A stretch of DNA of 6,152 nucleotides from Gemmatimonadota bacterium (GTDB lineage Bacteria; Gemmatimonadota; Gemmatimonadetes; Gemmatimonadales; Gemmatimonadaceae). The stretch is taken from the NCBI GenBank assembly GCA_003131365.1, contig PKVB01000093.1, positions 1-6,152 on the forward strand, read 5' to 3'. Below the pieces are notes generated by a model. It saw only the letters and a list, made by a program, of their open reading frames with translations. It made no database searches and was not told the origin of the DNA. The translations under genes and the position numbers were made by a program. This document shows positions 1 to 6,152 of the stretch, piece by piece (positions within the stretch are counted from its first letter, which is position 1; each line of letters opens with the position of its first letter).

Positions 1-539
1 CCCAGCACGCCCGTCGCGACGAACGCCCATTGCCATCCCCACGTTAGCGCAATCCACGGCACGAGGAGCGGCGTGAGGATCGCGCCCATATTGGTCCCCG
101 CGTTGAAAATCCCCGTCGCAAGCGCGCGCTCCTTTTGTGGGAACCACTCGGCGATCGTCTTGATGGACCCCGGGAAGATCGCCGACTCGCTAAGCCCAAG
201 CATCGCGCGCGCGAATGAGAAGCCCGCGGACGTCCGGGCGAAAGCGGTGCCGATCGCGGCGACGCTCCACGCAACCACGGCCGCGGCCAACCCTCGACGC
301 ACGCCGATCCAGTCGATCGCGCGTCCGGCGACGAGGAAGCCGAACGCGTATGCGAAGCTGAACCACGAGACAATGTCGCCGTAGTCGGCCTCGGTCCAAT
401 GCAGCTCACGCTGAAGTGTCGGCGCAAGGATTCCGAGCACCTGACGGTCGACGTAGTTGATTGTCGTCGCGACGAAGAGCAACCCACATATCGTCCACCG
501 GTAGGACGATATGTGTTCCGTGTCAGCCGTGTTCGCCAC
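1..539 (-). CDS. exuT: ExuT-like MFS hexuronate transporter, N-terminal part (cut by window edge)
   Basis: Inner-membrane major facilitator superfamily permease, probably of the anion:cation symporter branch that imports hexuronates with protons. Only about 179 N-terminal residues are present; the gene continues past base 1. It begins with GTG (539-537), ten bases after the uxuA stop; an in-frame TAG (the uxuA stop itself) blocks any further extension, and no clear Shine-Dalgarno is seen, so translational coupling to uxuA is likely. A hydrophobic first helix (about residues 15-30) runs into the NYVDRQ motif (28-33), typical of hexuronate/glucarate-type permeases. The MFS loop 2-3 signature is seen as G72-R-A-I-D76-W-I-G-V-R-R-G83. 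Further helices follow (about 55-72 and 84-100), then SESAIFPG (about 112-119) and the segment with FNAGTNMGA, also characteristic of this branch. Family is firm; the substrate (glucuronate, galacturonate or a related aldonate) is inferred from the adjacent uxuA and kdgK. Confidence 0.85.
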   Translation of the reverse strand, partial: MANTADTEHISSYRWTICGLLFVATTINYVDRQVLGILAPTLQRELHWTEADYGDIVSWFSFAYAFGFLVAGRAIDWIGVRRGLAAAVVAWSVAAIGTAFARTSAGFSFARAMLGLSESAIFPGSIKTIAEWFPQKERALATGIFNAGTNMGAILTPLLVPWIALTWGWQWAFVATGVL

Positions 540-548
540 TAGCTGGAA

Positions 549-1586
<1,038 letters not shown>

Positions 1587-1596
1587 GGCGCGACTA

Positions 1597-1605
1597 CCCC
1601 TTCTT
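1597..1605 (-). promoter_or_regulatory. Ribosome binding site deciding the uxuA start
   Basis: Read on the minus strand this is AAGAAGGGG, a purine-rich Shine-Dalgarno-like run ending 10 bases before the TTG at 1586. No comparable sequence is correctly spaced for the alternative TTG at 1616; the nearest GAGG is about 17 bases away. It therefore supports the shorter, 345-residue UxuA. Confidence 0.5.
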
Positions 1606-1635
1606 GTGCGCCGCAAGGTTGCGACCGCTGCGTCC

Positions 1636-2649
1636 TCATCGCGAAACCCGCAGGCTCGCCCCCTGAAGGAGCCGCTCTACCTCACCGCGCGTCACCAGAC
1701 AGAAATCGCCCGGGATGCTGTGCTTGAGCGCCGAGGTCGCCGTCGCGAAACGGACCGCCTCCTCCCAGCCGCTTTTCTCGAGGCGGCTCACGATCAGTCC
1801 GGCGCTGAACGCGTCGCCGGCGCCAATGCGATCCACGACCTCCACCTCATAGCGGGGCGCGCGGTGGATCTTGCCATCGGCAGCGACGATCGCGCTCCAA
1901 CTGTTCAACAACACCCGCGGATTCTCGCGCAGCGTGATAGCCACCGCCCGAAACTTGAATCGCTTTTCGAGCGCGCGCGCGACGTGCGCGTACGACTCCG
2001 CGTCTACGTGCTCGTACCCATCCTTCGCCTCGGCGCCGATGCCGAACACCACCAGCGTGTCCTCCTCGGTCGTGATGAGGACGTCCACGTACTCCATCAG
2101 CGGCTCCTGCACCGCGCGCGCCCTCTCGGCGCTCCACAGCTTGCTCCGGTAGTTCAAATCGTAGCTGACGGTGAGCCCGGCCCTTTTGGCCGCGACCAGC
2201 GCCTCGGTCGTTACTTTGGCGGCAGATGCGCTCAGCGCCGGCGTGATCCCGCTGACGTGGAACCAGCGCGCGCCGCTGAACACGGACGCCCAGTCGATGC
2301 TCCCGAGCGCAACCATGCTCATGGCCGACCCCGCGCGATCGTACAGGACGCTGCTCGCGCGGGGGGCGGCGCCGAGCTCCGCGAAGTAGAGGCCCGCGCG
2401 GTCGTCGGCGGTCCACTCGATGTGCGCGTCCACACCCTGCTCGCGGGCGCGGCCGGCGATCATGCGGCCGAGCGCGTTGTCGGGAAGGCGCGACACCCAC
2501 CGCGACCGGGCGCCAAGCCGCGCGGCCCCCACGGCGACGTTCAGCTCACCGCCGCCGACGTAGGCGTCGAAGCTGTGGGCCTGCTCGATCCGCTGAAAAG
2601 CCGGCGGCGTAAGCCGCACCATCGCTTCGCCAAAGGTGACGAGATCCAT
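1636..2649 (-). CDS. kdgK: 2-keto-3-deoxygluconate kinase (PfkB/ribokinase family)
   Basis: Cytoplasmic sugar kinase, ATP + 2-keto-3-deoxygluconate to KDPG + ADP, using the product of UxuA. The 337-residue protein opens with VTFGEAMVRL, the usual KdgK start, followed by the first PfkB signature with a Gly triplet (33-35, GGGELNVAVG). The second PfkB signature DRIGAGDAFSAG (273-284) contains the anion-hole glycines and catalytic base Asp279. Tyr88, Tyr103, Arg105 and Arg168 sit where KDG-specific kinases such as the Thermus enzyme contact the substrate carboxylate, which favours KDG over fructose or ribose. Start ATG 2649-2647 is chosen from homology; a TTG two codons upstream (2655) is better spaced from GGGGCGAG and cannot be excluded. 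The ATG at 2703 would overlap the divergent SDR gene and add 18 atypical residues. First gene of the uronate operon; stop TGA at 1638-1636. Confidence 0.93.
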   Translation of the reverse strand: MDLVTFGEAMVRLTPPAFQRIEQAHSFDAYVGGGELNVAVGAARLGARSRWVSRLPDNALGRMIAGRAREQGVDAHIEWTADDRAGLYFAELGAAPRASSVLYDRAGSAMSMVALGSIDWASVFSGARWFHVSGITPALSASAAKVTTEALVAAKRAGLTVSYDLNYRSKLWSAERARAVQEPLMEYVDVLITTEEDTLVVFGIGAEAKDGYEHVDAESYAHVARALEKRFKFRAVAITLRENPRVLLNSWSAIVAADGKIHRAPRYEVEVVDRIGAGDAFSAGLIVSRLEKSGWEEAVRFATATSALKHSIPGDFCLVTRGEVERLLQGASLRVSR

Positions 2650-2696
2650 GCGCAATCTTACGCTCGCCCCAACCCGCTGACCAGATTCTACCCAAC
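2650..2696. promoter_or_regulatory. Divergent intergenic region between kdgK and the SDR gene
   Basis: These 47 bases are all that separates two divergent start codons, so promoters for the uronate operon and for the SDR must overlap here or lie within the opposite gene. On the minus strand TAGAAT (2690-2685) matches five of six bases of the -10 consensus and would place a transcript start about 28 bases before the kdgK ATG, but no convincing -35 is seen. On the plus strand I see neither a good promoter nor a Shine-Dalgarno before the SDR ATG. No clear operator palindrome was found. No regulator gene is in the window. Confidence 0.35.
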
Positions 2697-3473
2697 ATGT
2701 CATTCCCCGGGCTCGACCTCACTGGGCGCACAGCCGTCGTCATCGGCGCGACTTCGGGCATCGGCAAGGCGATCGCGCTGGGCCTCGCCGACGCCGGCGC
2801 CGACGTCGTCCCGACCGGTCGTCGAGCGAAGCTGGTCCGGGAAGCAGCGCAGGCCGTCGAAGCCCGGGGACGCCGCTCGCTCGCGATAACCACTGACGTG
2901 TCGGACACGGATTCCCTCCAGCGGCTCGCCGCTGACGCCATCGCAAAGTTCGGCAAAGTGGACATCCTGGTGAACGCGGCGGGCCGCACGGTGCGGCGGC
3001 CGACGCTCGAGGTCTCGGACGCCGAGTGGGAAGAGATCATGGACACGAACCTCACCGGGATGCTGCGCGCCTGCCGCGCCTTCGGGCGTCACATGATCGA
3101 GCGGCGCTACGGCCGCATTATAAACATCGGCTCCCTGACATCTGTCGTTGCGCTTTACGAAGTCGCCGCCTACGGGGCCAGCAAGGCCGGCGTGGCCGCG
3201 CTCACGAAATCTCTCGCGGTCGAATGGGCGCCGCACGGCGTGTGCGTCAACGCGATTCTGCCCGGTGTCTTCCGAACGGCGCTCAACGAAGGGCTGCTCG
3301 ACGGCACGGATCGCGGCCGCGAGCTATTGATGCGCACGCCGATGAAGCGCTTTGGTCAGCCGGAAGAAGTCGTGGGCGCCGCGGTTTTTCTCGCGTCCGA
3401 GGCGGCGAGCTTCGTCACGGGACACCTGCTGGCGGTCGATGGCGGATTCCTCGCCAGCGGCGTGAATCAGTAG
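2697..3473 (+). CDS. SDR-family oxidoreductase, probable sugar-acid dehydrogenase (KduD/gluconate dehydrogenase-like)
   Basis: Classical short-chain dehydrogenase of 258 residues, Rossmann fold, cytoplasmic. The cofactor motif is G17-A-T-S-G21-I-G23. NAAG (93-96) stabilises the central sheet, and the catalytic tetrad is Asn118, Ser146, Tyr159 and Lys163 in YGASK. The C-terminal VDGGF motif (248-251) is typical of the KduD/gluconate 5-dehydrogenase group. The end of strand 2 reads PTGRR (39-43) with no acidic residue, which favours NADP(H) over NAD(H). Substrate cannot be read from sequence. Divergence from kdgK-uxuA suggests a hexuronate-derived substrate: fructuronate to mannonate (replacing UxuB), 5-keto-4-deoxyuronate derivatives (KduD), or a keto-gluconate. 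No Shine-Dalgarno precedes the ATG; the start is chosen because family proteins begin about 10 residues before the first strand. Confidence 0.9.
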   Translation: MSFPGLDLTGRTAVVIGATSGIGKAIALGLADAGADVVPTGRRAKLVREAAQAVEARGRRSLAITTDVSDTDSLQRLAADAIAKFGKVDILVNAAGRTVRRPTLEVSDAEWEEIMDTNLTGMLRACRAFGRHMIERRYGRIINIGSLTSVVALYEVAAYGASKAGVAALTKSLAVEWAPHGVCVNAILPGVFRTALNEGLLDGTDRGRELLMRTPMKRFGQPEEVVGAAVFLASEAASFVTGHLLAVDGGFLASGVNQ

Positions 3474-3516
3474 CGGCGCGCTCGTCTTCAACACTTCGCA
3501 CACGCCAGAAAAGGCC

Positions 3517-3520
3517 GGAG
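3517..3520 (+). promoter_or_regulatory. Shine-Dalgarno of the VOC gene
   Basis: GGAG ends seven bases before the ATG at 3528. It is one of the few well-placed Shine-Dalgarno sequences in the window and settles the start of the VOC gene. Confidence 0.6.
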
Positions 3521-3527
3521 AATCCCG

Positions 3528-3917
3528 ATGTCCCCCAATGAGAATGGAAAGATCTGCTACGTCGAGATACCGGCTTCCAATATCCAGGAGTCCGCTGATT
3601 TCTACGCCAGGGTGTTCGGCTGGCAGATCAAGAAGCGCGGCGACGGCAGCACCGCGTTCGATGACCCGACCGGCGGAGTAAGCGGCACATGGGTGCTCGG
3701 CCGACCGCTGGCGGTCGAGCCAGGGCTGTTCATGTACATCATGGTTGCCAGCATGGAAGCCACCGTCGACGCAATTCGTTCGGCGGGAGGCGAAGTCGTG
3801 CAATGGCTCTCCCCAGAGACGCCCGAGATTGCGCGGTTTCGAGATCCCGCGGGCAACGTCATCGGGCTCTATCACCAACCGGGGCCTCTGAGCGCCGCAG
3901 TATTCGGCAACGTATGA
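3528..3917 (+). CDS. VOC-superfamily protein (glyoxalase/bleomycin-resistance fold), function unknown
   Basis: A 129-residue, probably cytoplasmic protein with two beta-alpha-beta-beta-beta halves. The first half contains VEIPAS (12-17) and FYARVFGW (25-32), the signature of the subfamily seen in many soil and actinobacterial VOC proteins. The second ends with FRDPAGNVIGLYH (104-116). The first metal-ligand position appears to be Glu13, but the glutamate usual in the last strand of metal-dependent VOC enzymes is replaced by Gly113, so glyoxalase-type metal catalysis is doubtful. Start ATG 3528 has GGAG seven bases upstream (3517-3520). It lies 54 bases after the SDR on the same strand with no terminator between, so co-transcription is likely. 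A link to sugar-acid breakdown is possible but unproved. Confidence 0.85.
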   Translation: MSPNENGKICYVEIPASNIQESADFYARVFGWQIKKRGDGSTAFDDPTGGVSGTWVLGRPLAVEPGLFMYIMVASMEATVDAIRSAGGEVVQWLSPETPEIARFRDPAGNVIGLYHQPGPLSAAVFGNV

Positions 3918-4139
3918 GCGGCCTTGCAAGCGGCGTTAGTCGCCGCGAGCTACCTGAGCCTTGGCGGAAGCGAAAAGGAGCCCCCGTGTGGGGGATTCCC
4001 CTGCGAACTTCAGGATGCCCCTTACGGGCCCCGCAGAGCAAACAGGGTATCATCCTTCAGTATTCGAACAACCACAATTCGATCAATTAAACCTGCCGCT
4101 ACGGCACATTCGATTGATCGATTCCTCATTGAGAACCCC
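3918..4139 (+). other. Non-coding gap with several small hairpins before the copper protein
   Basis: No convincing gene lies in these 222 bases. Several potential stems are visible: a six-base arm pair GCGGCG/CGCCGC with a five-base loop (3930-3946), CCCCC/GGGGG around GTGT (3981-3994), and AGGATG (4012-4017) with CATCCT (4051-4056), which can be prolonged by CCC/GGG across a three-base bulge. None is followed by a T-run, so none is a typical intrinsic terminator for the VOC gene. From about 4048 composition becomes clearly more AT-rich up to the next start codon, as expected for a promoter and leader. The open frame running through this gap into the copper protein is not used: the signal peptide begins at the ATG at 4140. 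Confidence 0.5.
4079..4121 (+). promoter_or_regulatory. Long interrupted dyad symmetry upstream of the copper protein (operator or leader hairpin)
   Basis: A near-palindrome centred on base 4100. Outer arms TCGATCAAT (4079-4087) and ATTGATCGA (4113-4121) are exact inverted repeats of nine bases. Inner arms TGCCG (4094-4098) and CGGCA (4102-4106) share the same centre, and bases 4090-4091 also pair with 4109-4110. In total 16 of 21 opposed positions are complementary, plus one G-T wobble. The structure ends 18 bases before the ATG of the plastocyanin-like gene and has no T-run after it. It could be a repressor/activator site or a folded 5' leader; the sequence alone does not distinguish these. 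Confidence 0.5.
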
Positions 4140-4571
4140 ATGTCAACCTTGAAAACTTTGATGGCCGTCTCGCTGGCGGGGCTGTTCGTCCTCTCCGCCC
4201 ACGCCTATGGTCAGACCGCGACGTCTTCCGGCCCCCACATGATCGTCGTGAAGCTTGTTGAGACGGGGAAACCCGTGCCCTACGCCTTCGAGCCCGCGAT
4301 GGCTGTTGCGCAACGCGGCGATACCCTCCGCTTCGTCGAGGCCGCAGGCGTAATGCACAACGTACACTTCACGAAGCAGGCGCCGGGTGCCAAACTCGGA
4401 AGCGCCGCAACAGGGCCATACCTCATGACTAAAGGTCAGACCTACGACCTGGTGATCGACGGGCGGTTTACCGAAGGCACCTACGAGTATGTATGCCAAC
4501 CTCATGAAATGATCGGGATGAAAGGCACGCTGGTCGTTAAGAGCGGTGGCGTGGGAGCCGGCGGCAAGTAG
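4140..4571 (+). CDS. Secreted plastocyanin-like type 1 copper protein
   Basis: A 143-residue blue-copper (cupredoxin) electron carrier acting outside the cytoplasmic membrane. The N-terminus is a Sec signal peptide: Lys5, a hydrophobic core (about 7-19), then AHA with predicted cleavage after residue 22. The mature part of about 120 residues has the four type 1 copper ligands in plastocyanin order: His73 in MHNVHF, then Cys119, His122 and Met127 with the C-x2-H-x4-M spacing of plastocyanin. The C-terminus is a short Gly-rich tail. ATG 4140 is chosen because the signal peptide begins there; the frame is open upstream to 3924 but that part does not resemble protein. Only a weak TGAG precedes it. 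A transcript of its own is likely, with a dyad upstream and a terminator downstream. It presumably shuttles electrons in a respiratory chain or to a copper enzyme; no partner is in the window. Confidence 0.9.
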   Translation: MSTLKTLMAVSLAGLFVLSAHAYGQTATSSGPHMIVVKLVETGKPVPYAFEPAMAVAQRGDTLRFVEAAGVMHNVHFTKQAPGAKLGSAATGPYLMTKGQTYDLVIDGRFTEGTYEYVCQPHEMIGMKGTLVVKSGGVGAGGK

Positions 4572-4600
4572 CGCGGTCGACGCTAGGGTCTCCTCTAATT

Positions 4601-4635
4601 GTCCCGCATTGGCTCATCGCTGATGCGGGACTTTT
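4601..4635 (+). terminator. Intrinsic terminator of the plastocyanin-like gene
   Basis: Nine-base perfect stem GTCCCGCAT (4601-4609) with ATGCGGGAC (4623-4631), a 13-base loop, and TTTT immediately after (4632-4635). It lies 30 bases after the copper protein stop. On the opposite strand the same hairpin follows the stop of the small ORF at 4634-4927 but lacks a good T-run, so it probably works mainly for the plus strand, between two converging units. Confidence 0.8.
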
Positions 4636-4927
4636 ACACCCCGTGAGTCGGCTCCCACTCGCCGAGCGGGACGAATCCGTTGCGGATCCAGACGTCGTCG
4701 GGGACCGCGGTAACCAGCTCGATTTGTTGAACCAGCCACGCGTCGGAAAGCGCAATCAGACGCGTGTATTCCGGATAGTGCGCGGTCTCGAGGCCGTCTC
4801 GAATGATCCTGGCTACGAACGCTACGGGCTCGACTGCCGGCAGCGCACCTTGAAAGTCGCGGCTTATCAACCGGTGCTCTAGCGGACTGGCTACGGCGAT
4901 CATCGGAATCCGAAGCGTAATGTTCAA
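4634..4927 (-). CDS. Small hypothetical protein downstream of tyrA
   Basis: I do not recognise this protein of up to 97 residues. It has no clear signal peptide or transmembrane segment, is mixed alpha/beta in appearance, and ends in an acidic, Trp-containing stretch (PDDVWIRNGF and GEWEPTHGV). Codon choice with frequent G/C third positions looks like real coding sequence. The start is uncertain: TTG at 4927 has GGCGGA five bases upstream, while ATG at 4903 would give 89 residues with a weaker site. The gene begins 30 bases after the tyrA stop and is in the same reading frame as tyrA, with no other stop between. TyrA already has its full family length, so this is more likely a separate downstream cistron than a broken tyrA tail. 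Its TAA (4636-4634) lies in the T-run of the convergent terminator. Confidence 0.5.
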   Translation of the reverse strand: MNITLRIPMIAVASPLEHRLISRDFQGALPAVEPVAFVARIIRDGLETAHYPEYTRLIALSDAWLVQQIELVTAVPDDVWIRNGFVPLGEWEPTHGV

Positions 4928-4957
4928 CGGAGTCCGCCGATATTGCGAGGAATCGTG

Positions 4958-6076
4958 TCAGCGCGGCTGGACATTCGCGACATAGTCTGCTCCTCTCCGC
5001 ATCAGCGCCGTGAACTCCGCTTCGTCCCCGCGCTGAACCGCGGACCTCACCTGCTGCACCGCTGACATCAGGCCATTCAGGGCCGACTCTCCGTACTCGT
5101 TCAGCGACTGAATCTCAAAGTAAAGGTGAGGGTTTTCGCTCGCTACCCGGCGCGCCACCTCGAGCTGCGCGTCAAAGGTTGTGCTTGAGAGCTGCTTCAA
5201 CCTCTCCGCTTGTTCTCCGCTGTCGGCAAGCGCGGCAAGAAACGCGATGTTGACCGCGTGCGACAATCCGAGGATGTAAGCCACGGTACGATCGTGCGCA
5301 TCCAGATCCATCTCCACCTGCACGGCCATCGTCGAAGAGAACAGATCCCGCGCTCGTCGAGTAGCCTCGGGCACTCCGACATCCACGAAGATGACATGGC
5401 GGCCGGAGAGGAGATCGGTATCCGGACCAAACATCGGATGGACCGAGGTTACGAGTACCCCCGCCTCGAACAGTTTTGTCAGTCCAGGACGCAGCGGAGT
5501 TTTCAGAGAGCCCACGTCGAACACGACTCCTCCTGGTTTTCGTGTGGCGAGCTCTTCGAGAATTACGGCGGACTGCCTAAGCGGAGCAGCGACTATAAGG
5601 ATGTCGTGCTCGAGCGCCGACGTGCGCCAGTCGTTCAGATGCGGAAACTCGCCCACCGGGCCGGCCGGATCCGCGATTTCGACCGTGAACCCCTGTGAAT
5701 GGAGAAACCGGGCGAACCAGCGTCCCATTTTGCCCGCGCCGCCGATGATCAGGACTTTCCTGCCTTCTCCTTTCGTGCTGGCAAGAACTCTGTCTTGTTC
5801 CTGAACCGTGAGTGACGCGCGAATCAGCAGCAGCGTAAGGCGCTCGGCGAAATTGGGATCGAGATCGAGCCCGGTGGCGATACGCCTCACTCGTCCGATC
5901 ACCTCTTTTTCCTGCCCGAAGTCACGGGTCGAGCGGCCTTCTCTGGCTTTGATGCGACCGATCTCGCTCGCGATCGCCTGCCGCTGAGCGACAAGCCCGA
6001 GGATGGATTCATCGAGCCGCGCGAGCTCGCTACGGAGTGTTGAAAGCTCGGGGACTGGAGGCTGCGGTGGGCTCAA
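4958..6076 (-). CDS. tyrA: Bifunctional chorismate mutase / prephenate dehydrogenase (T-protein)
   Basis: Converts chorismate to prephenate and then, with NAD+, to 4-hydroxyphenylpyruvate, the tyrosine precursor; cytoplasmic. Residues 11-95 are an AroQ chorismate mutase aligning with the E. coli P-protein domain at a constant offset of four: Arg15, Arg32, Lys43, Asp52, Glu56, Ser88 and Gln92 are kept, but the position of Arg51 is Gln55. Residues 107-370 are the dehydrogenase: IGGAGKMGRWF (111-121) binds the cofactor, Asp136 at the end of strand 2 favours NAD+, His213 in HPMFGPD is the catalytic base (E. coli His197), and Arg310 matches prephenate-binding Arg294. The 372 residues equal E. coli TyrA (373). 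The start is a TTG at 6076 without a Shine-Dalgarno; the frame stays open to the window edge, preceded by a Pro-rich stretch, so the true start may lie further upstream. No leader or tyrosine regulatory site is visible. Confidence 0.92.
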   Translation of the reverse strand: MSPPQPPVPELSTLRSELARLDESILGLVAQRQAIASEIGRIKAREGRSTRDFGQEKEVIGRVRRIATGLDLDPNFAERLTLLLIRASLTVQEQDRVLASTKGEGRKVLIIGGAGKMGRWFARFLHSQGFTVEIADPAGPVGEFPHLNDWRTSALEHDILIVAAPLRQSAVILEELATRKPGGVVFDVGSLKTPLRPGLTKLFEAGVLVTSVHPMFGPDTDLLSGRHVIFVDVGVPEATRRARDLFSSTMAVQVEMDLDAHDRTVAYILGLSHAVNIAFLAALADSGEQAERLKQLSSTTFDAQLEVARRVASENPHLYFEIQSLNEYGESALNGLMSAVQQVRSAVQRGDEAEFTALMRRGADYVANVQPR

Positions 6077-6152
6077 GTGTGGGTCGCCGGTGGTGACTAG
6101 GACGCCGCTGCCGCGTTCTGGCGCTTCCAGATTATTGCTTCCAGCATTGGCC

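Noticed and set aside
2700..3236. Minus-strand open frames across the SDR gene
   Set aside because: The plus-strand SDR has an intact catalytic tetrad and cofactor motif, so these are shadow frames.
3930..3946. Possible terminator for the VOC gene (GCGGCG/CGCCGC stem)
   Set aside because: The stem is short and not followed by a T-run.
3924..4139. N-terminal extension of the copper protein to an upstream ATG at 3924
   Set aside because: It would put about 72 non-conserved residues before a clear Sec signal peptide and would run through the dyad and hairpins.
4643..4882. A 79-codon plus-strand open frame opposite the small hypothetical gene
   Set aside because: It starts right after the terminator with no Shine-Dalgarno, and codon character is better on the minus strand.
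6097..6152. A minus-strand frame ending in TAG at 6099-6097 that could be the C-terminal tail of a gene upstream of tyrA
   Set aside because: Only about 17 codons are visible with no recognisable motif, and the tyrA frame is also open here, so neither can be preferred.

Overview
The window is high-GC DNA carrying eight genes with compact spacing, alternative TTG/GTG starts and weak Shine-Dalgarno sequences. This suggests a free-living, probably soil-type heterotroph such as a member of Gemmatimonadota or Acidobacteriota. That placement is inferred from style and gene content only; nothing here is a phylogenetic marker. There is no tRNA, rRNA, CRISPR array, insertion sequence or phage gene.

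Left part (1-2649, minus strand): a hexuronate (glucuronate/galacturonate-type) catabolic operon transcribed in the order kdgK (2-keto-3-deoxygluconate kinase), uxuA (mannonate dehydratase), then an ExuT-like major facilitator transporter that runs off the left edge. The transporter would import hexuronate. UxuA dehydrates D-mannonate to 2-keto-3-deoxygluconate (KDG), and KdgK phosphorylates KDG to KDPG, which enters lower Entner-Doudoroff metabolism. Isomerase (UxaC), fructuronate reductase (UxuB) and KDPG aldolase (Eda) are not in the window.

Middle (2650-3917, plus strand): a 47-base divergent gap separates kdgK from a short-chain dehydrogenase/reductase (SDR) with an intact active site. 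By context it could be the missing sugar-acid oxidoreductase of the same pathway (a UxuB substitute or KduD-like enzyme). A small VOC-fold protein follows 54 bases later, probably co-transcribed.

Right part (3918-6152): a 222-base non-coding stretch ends in a long dyad symmetry just upstream of a secreted plastocyanin-like type 1 copper protein. The copper protein gene ends at a convincing intrinsic terminator. Converging on it from the right (minus strand) are a bifunctional chorismate mutase/prephenate dehydrogenase (TyrA, tyrosine biosynthesis) and a small unrecognised ORF just downstream of tyrA in the same reading frame.

Most of the window is recognisable metabolism. I see no clear evidence of a novel defence, mobile or RNA-guided system. 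The points most worth checking are the dyad before the copper protein, the role of the SDR in the uronate cluster, and the unknown ORF after tyrA.
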